Both the position numbers and the translations under genes were made by a program. Below the pieces are notes generated by a model that saw only the letters and a program-made list of their open reading frames with translations, searched no databases and had not been told where the DNA came from. Source: UBA288 sp050178135 (GTDB lineage Archaea; Halobacteriota; Methanomicrobia; Methanomicrobiales; Methanospirillaceae). From it: 7,920 bases of DNA. The DNA is taken from contig JBFXGJ010000062.1 of the NCBI GenBank assembly GCA_050178135.1, positions 1 through 7,920 of the forward strand. Reading direction: 5' to 3'. Of this stretch, positions 1-5,751 are shown one piece after another (positions within the stretch are counted from its first letter, which is position 1; every line of letters starts with the position of its first letter).

Positions 1-1
1 A

Positions 2-109
2 AATCTCCCCCTCGGCGCCTCGTATTCATCGTTCCCATCCTCACTCGTCAACGCCGACGAGATCCAGCGCATCCTCGAAGCCAGCCGGCATCAGCATGAT
101 CGGCCATGA
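2..109 (+). CDS. C-terminal tail of a gene entering from the left (unknown)
   Basis: The frame is open from the window edge to a TGA at 107-109. The last residues read VNADEIQRILEASRHQHDRP. The codons are rich in G or C at the third position, as in the other genes of the window, and the charged, helix-like end looks like real protein. Too little is present to name a family. The frame resumes after the TGA with only two codons (ATC GCC) before the GTG that opens the next ORF. The two could therefore be neighbouring genes of an operon or one gene cut by a nonsense change. Confidence is moderate that this is coding, and nil on function. Confidence 0.45.
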   Translation, partial: NLPLGASYSSFPSSLVNADEIQRILEASRHQHDRP

Positions 110-115
110 ATCGCC

Positions 116-367
116 GTGCTGAACGAGATCGGCGGTTTATTCGACGAGGCCACCGTTCGGGTCGGTGCGATCCCCCTGACGAGCACCCCTCGTCGACTCT
201 CGTTCGACAACCTCCTGTTCGTCATGCTCGACCGAGAGGACCGGCTCACGGCGCCCGGCGTCGCGTTGGTGGTCCAGGTCGTCTCCCCTGACGACCGGTC
301 CATTCTCCACCGGGTCGATACATTCACGTACGAAAACGGCCGGGTGAGGGCCGCTCTCGTCCGATGA
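116..367 (+). CDS. Small protein of unknown function (83 aa)
   Basis: I do not recognise this 83-residue product. It starts with GTG, and the text LNEIGGLFDEATVRVGAIPL followed by FDNLLFVMLDREDR reads like a folded soluble protein with alternating hydrophobic and charged residues. The middle (roughly residues 50-75) is rich in beta-forming residues (VALVVQVV, then TFTYENGRV). I see no signal peptide or membrane segment. Third codon positions are mostly G or C, which argues for a real gene rather than a chance frame. There is no strong ribosome site before the GTG, which would fit translation coupled to the preceding frame that ends 6 bases upstream. It may instead be the distal half of that gene (see findings). 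The TGA stop at 365-367 directly abuts the stop of the DUF3303-like gene on the other strand. Confidence 0.55.
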   Translation: MLNEIGGLFDEATVRVGAIPLTSTPRRLSFDNLLFVMLDREDRLTAPGVALVVQVVSPDDRSILHRVDTFTYENGRVRAALVR

Positions 368-676
368 TCACTCTCGACGAATCGAAGCCCGCCCCTGTTC
401 GATATCGAGGACGGGCCTCACGTCGCACGTCATGAACGGCATCATCATGAAGGTCGTCCCCAGGGCCTCGATCAGATGCGCTTCGGAGTCACCCCTGTCG
501 TCCCAGAGGGCAAAGCCCCCGCTGGCATCGCCATAGATCCCCCAGTCCTGGATGACTCCCGCCTCCAGCATCTTTTTGGTCATCTCGTTGAAGGTCATCC
601 GAACCTTCGCGGCCTGCTCGCGGTCAGCCGGGATCGCAAGCGGGTTGAACTTCCACAGCATCAGCCACCGTGTCAT
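368..676 (-). CDS. DUF3303-like small protein (102 aa)
   Basis: The product starts MTRWLMLWKFNP and continues with an EMTKKMLEAGVIQDWGIYGD segment (about residues 32-51) and an FMTCDVRPVLDIEQ segment near the end. This pattern, a short beta strand with W/F, a helix ending in K(M/A)LEAG, then I-x-DWG, matches small alpha/beta-barrel-like proteins of the DUF3303 type that are common in methanogens. Their biochemical role is not known. An ATG two codons upstream (682-680) is also in frame. I chose 676 because the GAGG at 688-685 then sits 8 bases before the start, whereas it would be only 2 bases from the upstream ATG. The gene is preceded by a structured leader, a TATA box and an operator-like repeat, so it is probably transcribed alone and regulated. 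The family call rests on remembered pattern only. Confidence 0.7.
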   Translation of the reverse strand: MTRWLMLWKFNPLAIPADREQAAKVRMTFNEMTKKMLEAGVIQDWGIYGDASGGFALWDDRGDSEAHLIEALGTTFMMMPFMTCDVRPVLDIEQGRASIRRE

Positions 677-684
677 GTTCATCG

Positions 685-688
685 CCTC
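685..688 (-). promoter_or_regulatory. Ribosome binding site that decides the DUF3303-like start
   Basis: The - strand reads CAGAGGCGATGAACATG. GAGG is 2 bases from the first ATG and 8 bases from the second. The spacing favours the second ATG, at 676. Confidence 0.5.
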
Positions 689-700
689 TGTCTGTCTTCG

Positions 701-767
701 CATCCGGAGTCCAGGAAGAGCGGAGCGGGGGGCGCAGTCGTCCGCGACCTCCTGGACGCGCCGGATG
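701..767 (-). promoter_or_regulatory. Structured 5' leader: long interrupted hairpin upstream of the DUF3303-like gene
   Basis: Three nested perfect inverted segments share one centre. CATCCGG (701-707) pairs with CCGGATG (761-767), GTCCAGGA (709-716) with TCCTGGAC (750-757), and GCGGA (720-724) with TCCGC (741-745). Together they give 20 base pairs, broken by small internal loops, with a 16-base G-rich apical loop on the + strand. The hairpin lies between the TATA box at 791-798 (predicted transcript start near 769) and the ribosome site at 685-688, so it would form almost the whole untranslated leader of the - strand mRNA. A cis-acting regulatory RNA, an mRNA-stabilising stem or a protein-binding DNA palindrome are all possible. 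I recognise no known riboswitch class. Confidence 0.55.
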
Positions 768-790
768 GCGCCTGGATGGCCCCGATGAAA

Positions 791-798
791 ATATATAA
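791..798 (-). promoter_or_regulatory. TATA box for the DUF3303-like gene
   Basis: The - strand reads AATTATATATTTTC here, inside the only strongly AT-rich patch (about 784-816) of an otherwise GC-rich region. Archaeal promoters place a TATA box about 25 bases before the transcript start, which predicts a start near 769 and a leader of about 90 bases. The same patch could work in the + direction (GAAA then ATATATAA), but no convincing gene follows on that strand. Confidence 0.5.
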
Positions 799-801
799 TT
801 A

Positions 802-816
802 TCCATATTATTTGGA
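802..816. promoter_or_regulatory. Operator-like inverted repeat next to the TATA box
   Basis: TCCATATTATTTGGA is a near-palindrome with TCCA and TGGA ends and an AT-only core. The right half overlaps a second small palindrome, TGGACATCCA (813-822). On the - strand it lies just upstream of the TATA box, where a protein could block or help recruit the transcription factors TBP and TFB. No regulator gene is in the window to pair it with. Confidence 0.4.
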
Positions 817-977
817 CATCCATTTCATTCCCCGATCTCCGGTGCACTGCAGCACTCCCGATTTCACGGCGATCGTTCAACAGGGACCACGAACCGTTCC
901 GGGCGGGCCTCTGACCAAGGTCGGTCATCATCCAGGCGATGGCCTCCTCGACCAGGACCGGTACCAGGGTCTCACCG

Positions 978-1016
978 CATAAAAGTACTCGGTTCTTCGG
1001 CACCCCGGATGAACCG
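978..1016 (-). terminator. Terminator-like hairpin and T-run behind the flavodoxin gene
   Basis: On the - strand CGGTTC (1016-1011) pairs with GAACCG (995-990). Short extra pairing inside the loop is followed by AGTACTTTTAT, with a run of four T at 984-981. It begins 16 bases after the flavodoxin stop. Archaeal termination depends mostly on T-runs, so the T-rich end may matter more than the stem. Confidence 0.4.
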
Positions 1017-1032
1017 CGCCAGTGGAGGCCTG

Positions 1033-1557
1033 TTATCCACTTCGGGCCTGCTCCAGCACGTCCCGGGCAAACGCTTCCGCATGCTTCAGGTCGTCGGCAT
1101 CGGGCCGGCCCCGGTTCAGTCCGCCGACGTATTTCAGGAAGACGTTCGTGTTCCACCCAGCGCAGCCGAACTCGCCGATAACCATGAAGCCTTTCGCCTG
1201 GACCTTTTCCCGGATCCGCCGGTGGTTCTTCTCGATGAATGCCCTGTTGGCGACGAAGGCAGGGGCCCCGTAGGTCGAGAAGAGGAAGGCTTTCTTGCCG
1301 GGCGACGGCGGCAACCGGTCCACGAGGTCGAACATGGAGGTGTGGAACGTCGCGCTGTAGATCCCCGAGCCGATGCCGATCAGATCGGCATCCTTCATCT
1401 CCTCGGAAGTAACCTCCCTGGGCGTCTTCACCGGTGCGCTCAGGACTTTTCCAATTACGTCAGCGACCTTCTTCGTATTCCCGTGATGGTACGAGAACAC
1501 GACGACGAGGCATCGTCCCACCGACGACGCGCTGGGATCTGATTCGGTTGTTTCCAT
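1033..1557 (-). CDS. Flavodoxin-family protein (FMN-binding electron carrier)
   Basis: This 174-residue product has a flavodoxin fold. CLVVVFSYHHGNTKKVAD (about residues 16-33) is the first beta strand plus the phosphate-binding loop that holds the FMN phosphate (S-x-x-x-x-N-T). GIGSGIYSATFHTSMF (about 61-76) and FSTYGAP (93-99) fit later FMN-contacting loops, and GEFGCAGWNT (128-137) fits the last. Such proteins move electrons in the cytoplasm. The GSGIY-x-x-x-x-H pattern is also seen in HemG-like (protoporphyrinogen oxidase) flavodoxins, but I cannot settle the substrate. In-frame ATGs at 1581 and 1572 are possible. I chose 1557 because GGGTGAT (1567-1561), a typical archaeal ribosome site, lies just before it, and the TATA box at about 1588-1597 predicts transcription starting near 1566. 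The residues ahead of the first strand (to about 15) are unusually polar and may be a flexible tail. Confidence 0.85.
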   Translation of the reverse strand: METTESDPSASSVGRCLVVVFSYHHGNTKKVADVIGKVLSAPVKTPREVTSEEMKDADLIGIGSGIYSATFHTSMFDLVDRLPPSPGKKAFLFSTYGAPAFVANRAFIEKNHRRIREKVQAKGFMVIGEFGCAGWNTNVFLKYVGGLNRGRPDADDLKHAEAFARDVLEQARSG

Positions 1558-1587
1558 CTCATCACCCTGCATCACAATCATGCCCGG

Positions 1588-1597
1588 AGATTATATC
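1588..1597 (-). promoter_or_regulatory. TATA-like box of the flavodoxin gene
   Basis: The - strand reads GGTGATATAATCTCC. The GATATAAT core lies about 31-40 bases before the chosen ATG and predicts a very short leader that begins at the GGGTGAT ribosome site. It overlaps the end of the kinase-like remnant. Confidence 0.4.
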
Positions 1598-1761
1598 ACC
1601 AGTCCCCGTTTCGTGCCTGATGTGAGGAGAGAGACCGTCCTTCGAAGCGGATGCTCCTCGCCGGCCCGGAGGCGCCGATCGAGCTGGAAGCGGAGGTCCG
1701 GAGCGGAATACTCATCCGGCAGGGTGAAGAAGATCGAGTCCTCGCCCACCTCCGATCGTCG
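1591..1761 (-). pseudogene. Possible remnant of a histidine-kinase ATPase C-terminus
   Basis: This frame runs from just after a TGA (1764-1762) to a TAA (1593-1591). It contains SEVGEDSIFFTLPDEY at its beginning. Sensor histidine kinases typically close their ATPase domain with a segment of the form E-S-E-V-G-E-G-S-T-F-x-F-T-L-P, so the match is close. A further 37 residues follow, which is a longer tail than usual. No convincing start, N box or G boxes precede it in any - strand frame. A neighbouring frame reads HRMTTI just upstream, where kinases often have H-G-G-x-I, which would fit a frameshift or small deletion. I read this as a broken gene end, but chance resemblance is possible because the segment is short. 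Confidence 0.3.
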
Positions 1762-2206
1762 TCATTCGGTGGAGGAACCAGGACTCTACATCACAGGGAG
1801 GGGGAGAGAATCCGGGCCAGGGATCGACATCCCTCCTGTTCGAATGCGGTCTATCGTTCAGATCCTGTCGTCTCTAACGCCGACACGCCTGCGCTATCCT
1901 CCGCGGCGTTCGAGCTCGACGGACCTCCCTGGGAGCCCGTGGAAGAAGAGGATAACCCGGGTACCGATCTCGCGAGGTTGGGATCCTCGTTCCGTCACCG
2001 GAAACCACTCCACTGGAAGAGCCGGTAGCGTGGTACGGATCCATCTGGCCCTACACCCGGCAGAGAGAGCCTGTCCGTCGGACCTGGGCGACGAAACCCT
2101 CGAGCACATCTCAGCAATCGGCGATCGGACCGACCGCCCCATTGCACGTGCCCGGGCGAATGCCGGCGTTCGGCCGCGCCCGGAGGTTTCCAGCGCATGC
2201 CACCGT
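1600..2206. other. Gene-poor stretch, possibly decayed coding DNA
   Basis: No frame here gives a convincing protein apart from the kinase-like piece at its left end. Open frames exist on both strands (for example 1894-2142 on the - strand and 1651-2028 on the + strand), but their products are arginine- or proline-rich with no recognisable motif. I see no RNA gene. Confidence 0.4.
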
Positions 2207-2230
2207 CCTCACCTCACCTCACCTCACCTC
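2207..2230. repeat. Pentanucleotide tandem repeat (CCTCA)
   Basis: There are four perfect CCTCA units and a partial fifth, 24 bases in all. On the - strand this reads as repeated GAGGT, so it contains several overlapping copies of the archaeal ribosome-site core GGTGA. It starts 14 bases behind the stop codon of the prenyltransferase gene. Confidence 0.85.
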
Positions 2231-2244
2231 CCTGGCCCTCCTGG

Positions 2245-3135
2245 TCAGAGGAGGCTCGCGCCGACGAAGACGACCACGAAGAGCCCCCATGCGAGGTAGA
2301 GCCGGCGGACAAAGACGCGCCCCTCCGCGATCGTCGGGCTCCGGACCAGCCGGGCGGTGAGGTACGCCATGATGGGGGCCGCTCCCACGGTCAGGGCCAG
2401 GTAGACCGGGCCGAGCCAGCCGGTAATAAAGGGAAGGAAGGTGAGCGCGATGAAACACGAGAACGAGACGCCGGAGAGCCGAAGGGCGAAGGCACGGCCC
2501 GCCCTCGCGGCGATGCTCCGCGACGAGCGGACGCGGTCGCCCTCCAGGTCCATGGCGTCCGAGGCGATCTCCTCCCCGAGGTCGAAGAGAAACGCGAGCG
2601 CCGCGAAGAGCAGCACGAGCCCGTTGACAGCGCCAGCCGCGAGCCCGCCGAGGACCACCGTCAGCGAGACGCAGAAGGCGACCGCGAGGTTGCCGAAAGA
2701 TCCGTACTCCTTCGCCCGGACGTTATACAGGAGCGCGATCCCCCAGGCCAGAGCGGCCAGCATCAGGACGGCCGGGCCGAGGAGCGTCGCGACGACGAGG
2801 CCGGCGGCCGAGAAGGCGAGAAAGAGGGCCCGGAGTTCGGCGACAGTGACCCGCCCGGACGGGAGTGGCCGGTCGGGCCGGTTCACCCGGTCAACCTCGC
2901 GGTCGAAGTAGTCGTTCGCGATGTTGGCCGAGCCCGAAACGAAGAGGCCAGCAAGGAACCCGAGCAGGGCCATTTTCGGCGAAGGGAGCCGGCCGAGGGC
3001 GAGGACCTCCCCGGCGACGACAAAGAGCCCCGCGCCGAAGACGAGGTCGGCCCTCGCGAGCTCGGTGAGGGCACGAGCTTTCCTGACTGCAGTTGGTTTC
3101 CATTCCACCGTGCCCTCTCCCACGGACCCCACCAT
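2245..3135 (-). CDS. UbiA-family prenyltransferase, probably digeranylgeranylglyceryl-phosphate synthase type
   Basis: This is an integral membrane enzyme that joins a polyprenyl diphosphate to an acceptor. In archaea the leading member adds the second geranylgeranyl chain to geranylgeranylglyceryl phosphate, a core step of ether-lipid synthesis. Two aspartate motifs that bind Mg-diphosphate are visible. Numbered from the GTG at 3141, N-D-x-x-D-x-x-x-D lies at residues 76-84, followed by NRPDRPLPSG, and D-x-x-D-x-x-x-D lies at 195-202 (ASDAMDLEGD). About eight or nine hydrophobic segments surround them, and the length (about 296) suits the family. Starts are possible at GTG 3141, ATG 3135 or GTG 3108. 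I use the ATG, which has GGGGTGAG just before it, although the spacing is tight. GTG 3108, with GGAGAGG before it, would give an N-terminus closer to relatives. It is divergent from the methyltransferase gene. Other UbiA acceptors (quinone or heme type) cannot be excluded. Confidence 0.85.
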   Translation of the reverse strand: MVGSVGEGTVEWKPTAVRKARALTELARADLVFGAGLFVVAGEVLALGRLPSPKMALLGFLAGLFVSGSANIANDYFDREVDRVNRPDRPLPSGRVTVAELRALFLAFSAAGLVVATLLGPAVLMLAALAWGIALLYNVRAKEYGSFGNLAVAFCVSLTVVLGGLAAGAVNGLVLLFAALAFLFDLGEEIASDAMDLEGDRVRSSRSIAARAGRAFALRLSGVSFSCFIALTFLPFITGWLGPVYLALTVGAAPIMAYLTARLVRSPTIAEGRVFVRRLYLAWGLFVVVFVGASLL

Positions 3136-3207
3136 GCTCACCCCCCATGTCGTCCCCGCGCATCATCCTGCCGTTTCAACTCCGTGCCGATATCGTCTCG
3201 AAGAACC

Positions 3208-3225
3208 CGCCGGCAGGTGCCGGCG
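3208..3225. repeat. Short perfect hairpin between divergent genes
   Basis: CGCCGGC and GCCGGCG flank the 4-base loop AGGT. It lies in the 198-base gap between the prenyltransferase and methyltransferase starts, where it could be an operator or a leader stem. In GC-rich DNA such a hairpin may also be chance. Confidence 0.35.
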
Positions 3226-3333
3226 ATCCCGTGCCGGACCCGCCCGACCGCCACAGCGCAGCACTGCGATGCCCCTCCCAGGCCGGGTGAATACCTATTT
3301 CCACCCAGCGGTCAGAACGGAGATCCGAGACCG

Positions 3334-4032
3334 ATGACCACGCCGGCAAGCCCCTCCCATGCCCGAGCCGTGCTCGGGGCCCTCCTGGTAGTCGTCCCTG
3401 CCTGCCTCCTCCCGGTGGTCGTGGCCGGCTCCTTGGAGTGGTGGGAGGGCTGGGTCTTGGCCGCCCTCCTCTTCGGTAACTTCGTGGTCAGCCGCGCCCT
3501 GCTCGTACACTGGAACCCGGGGCTCGCCGAGGAGCGCAGCCGATCCTTCGCGGCCCCCGACGCACGTTCGTGGGACCGGGTCCTCGCCCACCTCCTGGCC
3601 CTCGGTGCCACGTTGATCGGGATGACGGCCGGCCTGGACGTCCGGTTTGGGGCGCCAACCGGGTTTCCCCTGTCGTTCCAGGCCGGCGCGCTCTGCCTCG
3701 TCCTGGCCGGCCTCGCCCTGGGGAACTGGGCGATGCTCGCCAACCCCTTCTTCTCCGGGATCGTCCGGATCCAGTCCGAGCGCGGCCACCGGGTGGTCTC
3801 GGCCGGCCCGTACCGGTGGCTCCGGCACCCGGGGTACGCGGCGACGCTGCTGGCGTACGCGGTCCTGCCGGTCTTCCTGGACTCGGCCTGGGCACTCGCG
3901 CCGGCCGCATGCCTGGTCGCCGTCGGGATCGTCCGCACCGCACTCGAGGACCGGTTCCTCCAGGACGAGCTGGACGGCTACCGGGAATACGCAACGCGGG
4001 TGCGCTACCGGCTGGTGCCGGGAGTCTGGTGA
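3334..4032 (+). CDS. Isoprenylcysteine carboxyl methyltransferase-family membrane protein
   Basis: This 232-residue membrane protein carries the family signature GPYRWLRHPGYAATLL (residues 158-173) and, after a further membrane span, the closing segment E-D-R-F-L-Q-D-E-L-x-x-Y-R-E-Y ending R-Y-R-L-V-P-G-V-W (205-232). In ICMT-like enzymes these regions bind S-adenosylmethionine and close the active site. Hydrophobic segments lie at about 11-32, 38-57, 84-100, 117-137 and 170-202. GGAGATC (3319-3325) precedes the ATG and supports this start. AATACCTATTTCC near 3290-3302 is a weak TATA candidate. The methyl acceptor is unknown: archaea are not known for CAAX-prenylated proteins, and many prokaryotic members act on small lipids or remain uncharacterised. 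The divergent UbiA gene hints at an isoprenoid substrate, which is inference. The same frame is open far upstream, antisense to the UbiA gene, but that part is not coding. Confidence 0.85.
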   Translation: MTTPASPSHARAVLGALLVVVPACLLPVVVAGSLEWWEGWVLAALLFGNFVVSRALLVHWNPGLAEERSRSFAAPDARSWDRVLAHLLALGATLIGMTAGLDVRFGAPTGFPLSFQAGALCLVLAGLALGNWAMLANPFFSGIVRIQSERGHRVVSAGPYRWLRHPGYAATLLAYAVLPVFLDSAWALAPAACLVAVGIVRTALEDRFLQDELDGYREYATRVRYRLVPGVW

Positions 4033-4037
4033 GCGGA

Positions 4038-4223
4038 TCATAGCGACACCTCCCCGGAAGGGCCGGGATGGGACGGTGAAAAGCGGTCCTCGATGTGGAG
4101 ACTGATGGCGTCCCGGAGCATGGTGATCGCCTCCACCCAGGTCTCGCCCTGCGCGGAGCAGCCCTGGTGTTCGGAGCTGAACACGGCGTAGCCGTCCTCG
4201 TCCGGTTCGATCACGACGGTCAC
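4038..4223 (-). CDS. Orphan HicB-like protein (61 aa)
   Basis: TVVIEPDEDGYAVFSSEHQGC followed by SAQGETWVEAITMLRDAISLHIED matches the HicB fold: a first strand with V-x-E-x-D-E-D-G-Y, a loop with G-C, then G-E-T-x-x-E-A and a helix. In TA pairs HicB blocks the HicA RNA-cleaving toxin. Here no HicA gene is visible on either side, and there is no C-terminal DNA-binding domain (the tail after residue 46 is proline-rich and short). Solo HicB-like proteins are common in methanogens and their role is unclear. The start is GTG at 4223. No strong ribosome site precedes it, but HicB proteins normally begin just before the TVVIEP strand. Its stop is 5 bases from that of the converging methyltransferase gene. 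Confidence 0.75.
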   Translation of the reverse strand: MTVVIEPDEDGYAVFSSEHQGCSAQGETWVEAITMLRDAISLHIEDRFSPSHPGPSGEVSL

Positions 4224-4527
4224 GCAGCACTCGGATACGGGTGCATCGTTTGACCGTGGAGCACCCGCGATCTTGAAGAATCGCGAGGAGTATCGGTCGG
4301 TTCACCCGCTTTCTCCATCACAGGTTCCACAACCGTTTTCATTCACCCCGGAGCATGGGGACGATCCTGTCCACAACCGCGGCATACCGGTCATCGCCGG
4401 CGACAGAAGCCGTCAGATTGTCGCTGCGGGTCGCCTGCTTGACCGCGTTAATCCACTTAACCTGCCAGAGCAATCAAGCGCTCACCTTTTCTGTGTCGGA
4501 AGAGGATACACTGATCGATTGAGGAGC
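4224..4527. promoter_or_regulatory. Divergent intergenic region between the HicB-like and Mrr-like genes
   Basis: This 304-base gap has no convincing gene, although the Mrr frame is open through it back to an ATG at 4273. It contains a 10-base direct repeat, TCCACAACCG, at 4326-4335 and 4370-4379 (44 bases apart, about four helical turns), and an inverted repeat GTTAA-TCCAC-TTAAC at 4447-4461, about 67 bases before the Mrr start. The last lies in the most AT-rich part and may be the promoter or operator. None is a known motif to me. Confidence 0.35.
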
Positions 4528-5727
4528 ATGTCCGAGATCGAATTTAAAGTCCGAACGCCGTTATTCCCGCCATATTCCTGGGTTCGCCATATTGTACACA
4601 CCTGGGACGGCGTGCCGAGAGCTGGCGTCATGTCGATGATAAACGCGATCTTCGACCAGACCGGCACTCCGCAGAACTCACTCGATTGGTCGGATCCCGA
4701 CACATGGATACGGGAACGGCTCTCCGGCGAGAACTCACATCTTGCATTGAAAGTATGGGAGGAGAGCAGAAAGACGGTCAACCCCCGGTACACCTACGGA
4801 TCCTACCTGTTCATCAAGAATTTCGATCTGCTGAGGCCGGATTCCAATGGAGTATACCGTCTCACGGACAGAGGAAACCAGTTCATGAAAGGCACCCCTC
4901 AGCTCATCAGGGAGATCGATGATGCTGAAGGGATCCTCGACCTGATCCACATTCTCGCCATGAAGGGCGAGGCAAAGCGAAGCGAGCTCATTCCAGATTG
5001 GACGGAATTTCTGAAGAGTCACTCGAAGTACGGAACGACCACTGCGATCAAGGATACCCTCCGCAGACGGCTCGTCAACATGATCGACCGGGGGCTTGCC
5101 TCGAAAATAGGCACCACCTACTCCCTGACCGATACGGGCCGGGAATACGAGAAGCAGATCCCGGATCGCGGGGGAACCCCACAGACTGAGGTGCTTCGTT
5201 CAATCGAAGCTTTCAACAATAAGCAGCGCGAGGCATTTCGCGAGCGACTGCAGGTGATGAACCCGATTAAATTCGAACACCTGATCAGCGACCTTCTCGA
5301 CGCGATGGGGTACGAGGATGTCACGGTAACCCAGGTGAGCGGCGACCTGGGAATCGACGTTGTGGGGACGGTGCAGGTGGGGATCACCGAGGTCAAGGAA
5401 GTGGTCCAGGTCAAGCGGAAAAAGGCCACCATCGGCCGGCCGACCATGGATCAGCTACGCGGTGCGCTTCCCTACCACCACGCGATACGCGGTACTCTCA
5501 TCACGCTCGGAAAGTTCAGCAGTGGGTGCCAGGAGGCCGCGATGTTTCCAGGAGCACAACCGATCACCCTCATCGACGGAGATCGGCTGTTGGATCTGCT
5601 GATCGAGAATCAGATCGGCATTCGGAAGAAACCCGTCGACCTCTTTGAGATCGATGATCCATACTTCGACGAAACCATCCCTCCTGAGCTTGAGGAGCCC
5701 GGTATGATACCGGTAGAGATCGGTTGA
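4528..5727 (+). CDS. Mrr-like restriction endonuclease with winged-helix N-terminal parts
   Basis: The 399-residue product ends in an Mrr catalytic domain. F-E (249-250) opens it, then MGYEDVTVTQVSGDLGIDVVG (260-280) supplies the acidic D277, VVQVKRKKATIGRP (292-305) supplies the Q-x-K pair Q294/K296, and MDQLRGAL follows. This is the PD-(D/E)xK nuclease core of Mrr, which cuts modified or foreign DNA. Ahead of it are two likely winged-helix pieces, one ending VYRLTDRGNQFMKG (109-122) and one at about 135-210 ending TYSLTDTGREYEKQ, suited to DNA recognition. The start has GAGGAG just before the ATG. The frame is open further upstream, but that part reads as non-coding. The gene is less GC-rich than its neighbours, with AT-rich third positions more often, which hints at transfer. 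It lies 60 bases before hsdR and may act as a type IV partner to it. Confidence 0.85.
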   Translation: MSEIEFKVRTPLFPPYSWVRHIVHTWDGVPRAGVMSMINAIFDQTGTPQNSLDWSDPDTWIRERLSGENSHLALKVWEESRKTVNPRYTYGSYLFIKNFDLLRPDSNGVYRLTDRGNQFMKGTPQLIREIDDAEGILDLIHILAMKGEAKRSELIPDWTEFLKSHSKYGTTTAIKDTLRRRLVNMIDRGLASKIGTTYSLTDTGREYEKQIPDRGGTPQTEVLRSIEAFNNKQREAFRERLQVMNPIKFEHLISDLLDAMGYEDVTVTQVSGDLGIDVVGTVQVGITEVKEVVQVKRKKATIGRPTMDQLRGALPYHHAIRGTLITLGKFSSGCQEAAMFPGAQPITLIDGDRLLDLLIENQIGIRKKPVDLFEIDDPYFDETIPPELEEPGMIPVEIG

Positions 5728-5751
5728 TGGGATGGACGCCAGTTCAGAACC

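Larger units (their letters stand above)
677..1032. other. Intergenic region between the flavodoxin and DUF3303-like genes
   Basis: This 356-base stretch holds the hairpin leader, the TATA box and operator-like repeat described above, and at its right end the terminator-like hairpin of the flavodoxin gene. The - strand frame of the DUF3303-like gene stays open across it, but crossing the AT-rich promoter gives implausible residues, so I do not call a longer protein. Confidence 0.5.

Noticed and set aside
677..1156. N-terminal extension of the DUF3303-like gene, or a separate gene there
   Set aside because: The frame is open and one part reads somewhat protein-like, but it crosses the TATA box and hairpin leader, lacks a good start and overlaps the flavodoxin gene at its far end.
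1651..2028. 125-residue + strand ORF in the gene-poor stretch
   Set aside because: Third-base composition becomes poor after the first third, no motif is seen and no ribosome site precedes the ATG. The opposite strand gives a better explanation for its left part.
2197..3333. Very long open frame on the + strand, in phase with the methyltransferase gene
   Set aside because: It is antisense to the UbiA gene. Its product is a run of charged, low-complexity residues, and the membrane protein clearly begins at the ATG at 3334 behind a ribosome site.
4206..4305. Possible HicA toxin remnant upstream of the HicB-like gene
   Set aside because: The frame beginning MNRPILLAILQDRG has a vague helix-glycine pattern but lacks the G-S-H motif of HicA and runs on antisense to other genes.
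4273..4527. Upstream extension of the Mrr-like gene to an ATG at 4273
   Set aside because: The extra 85 residues look non-coding, and the internal ATG at 4528 has a GAGGAG before it and begins a coherent protein.
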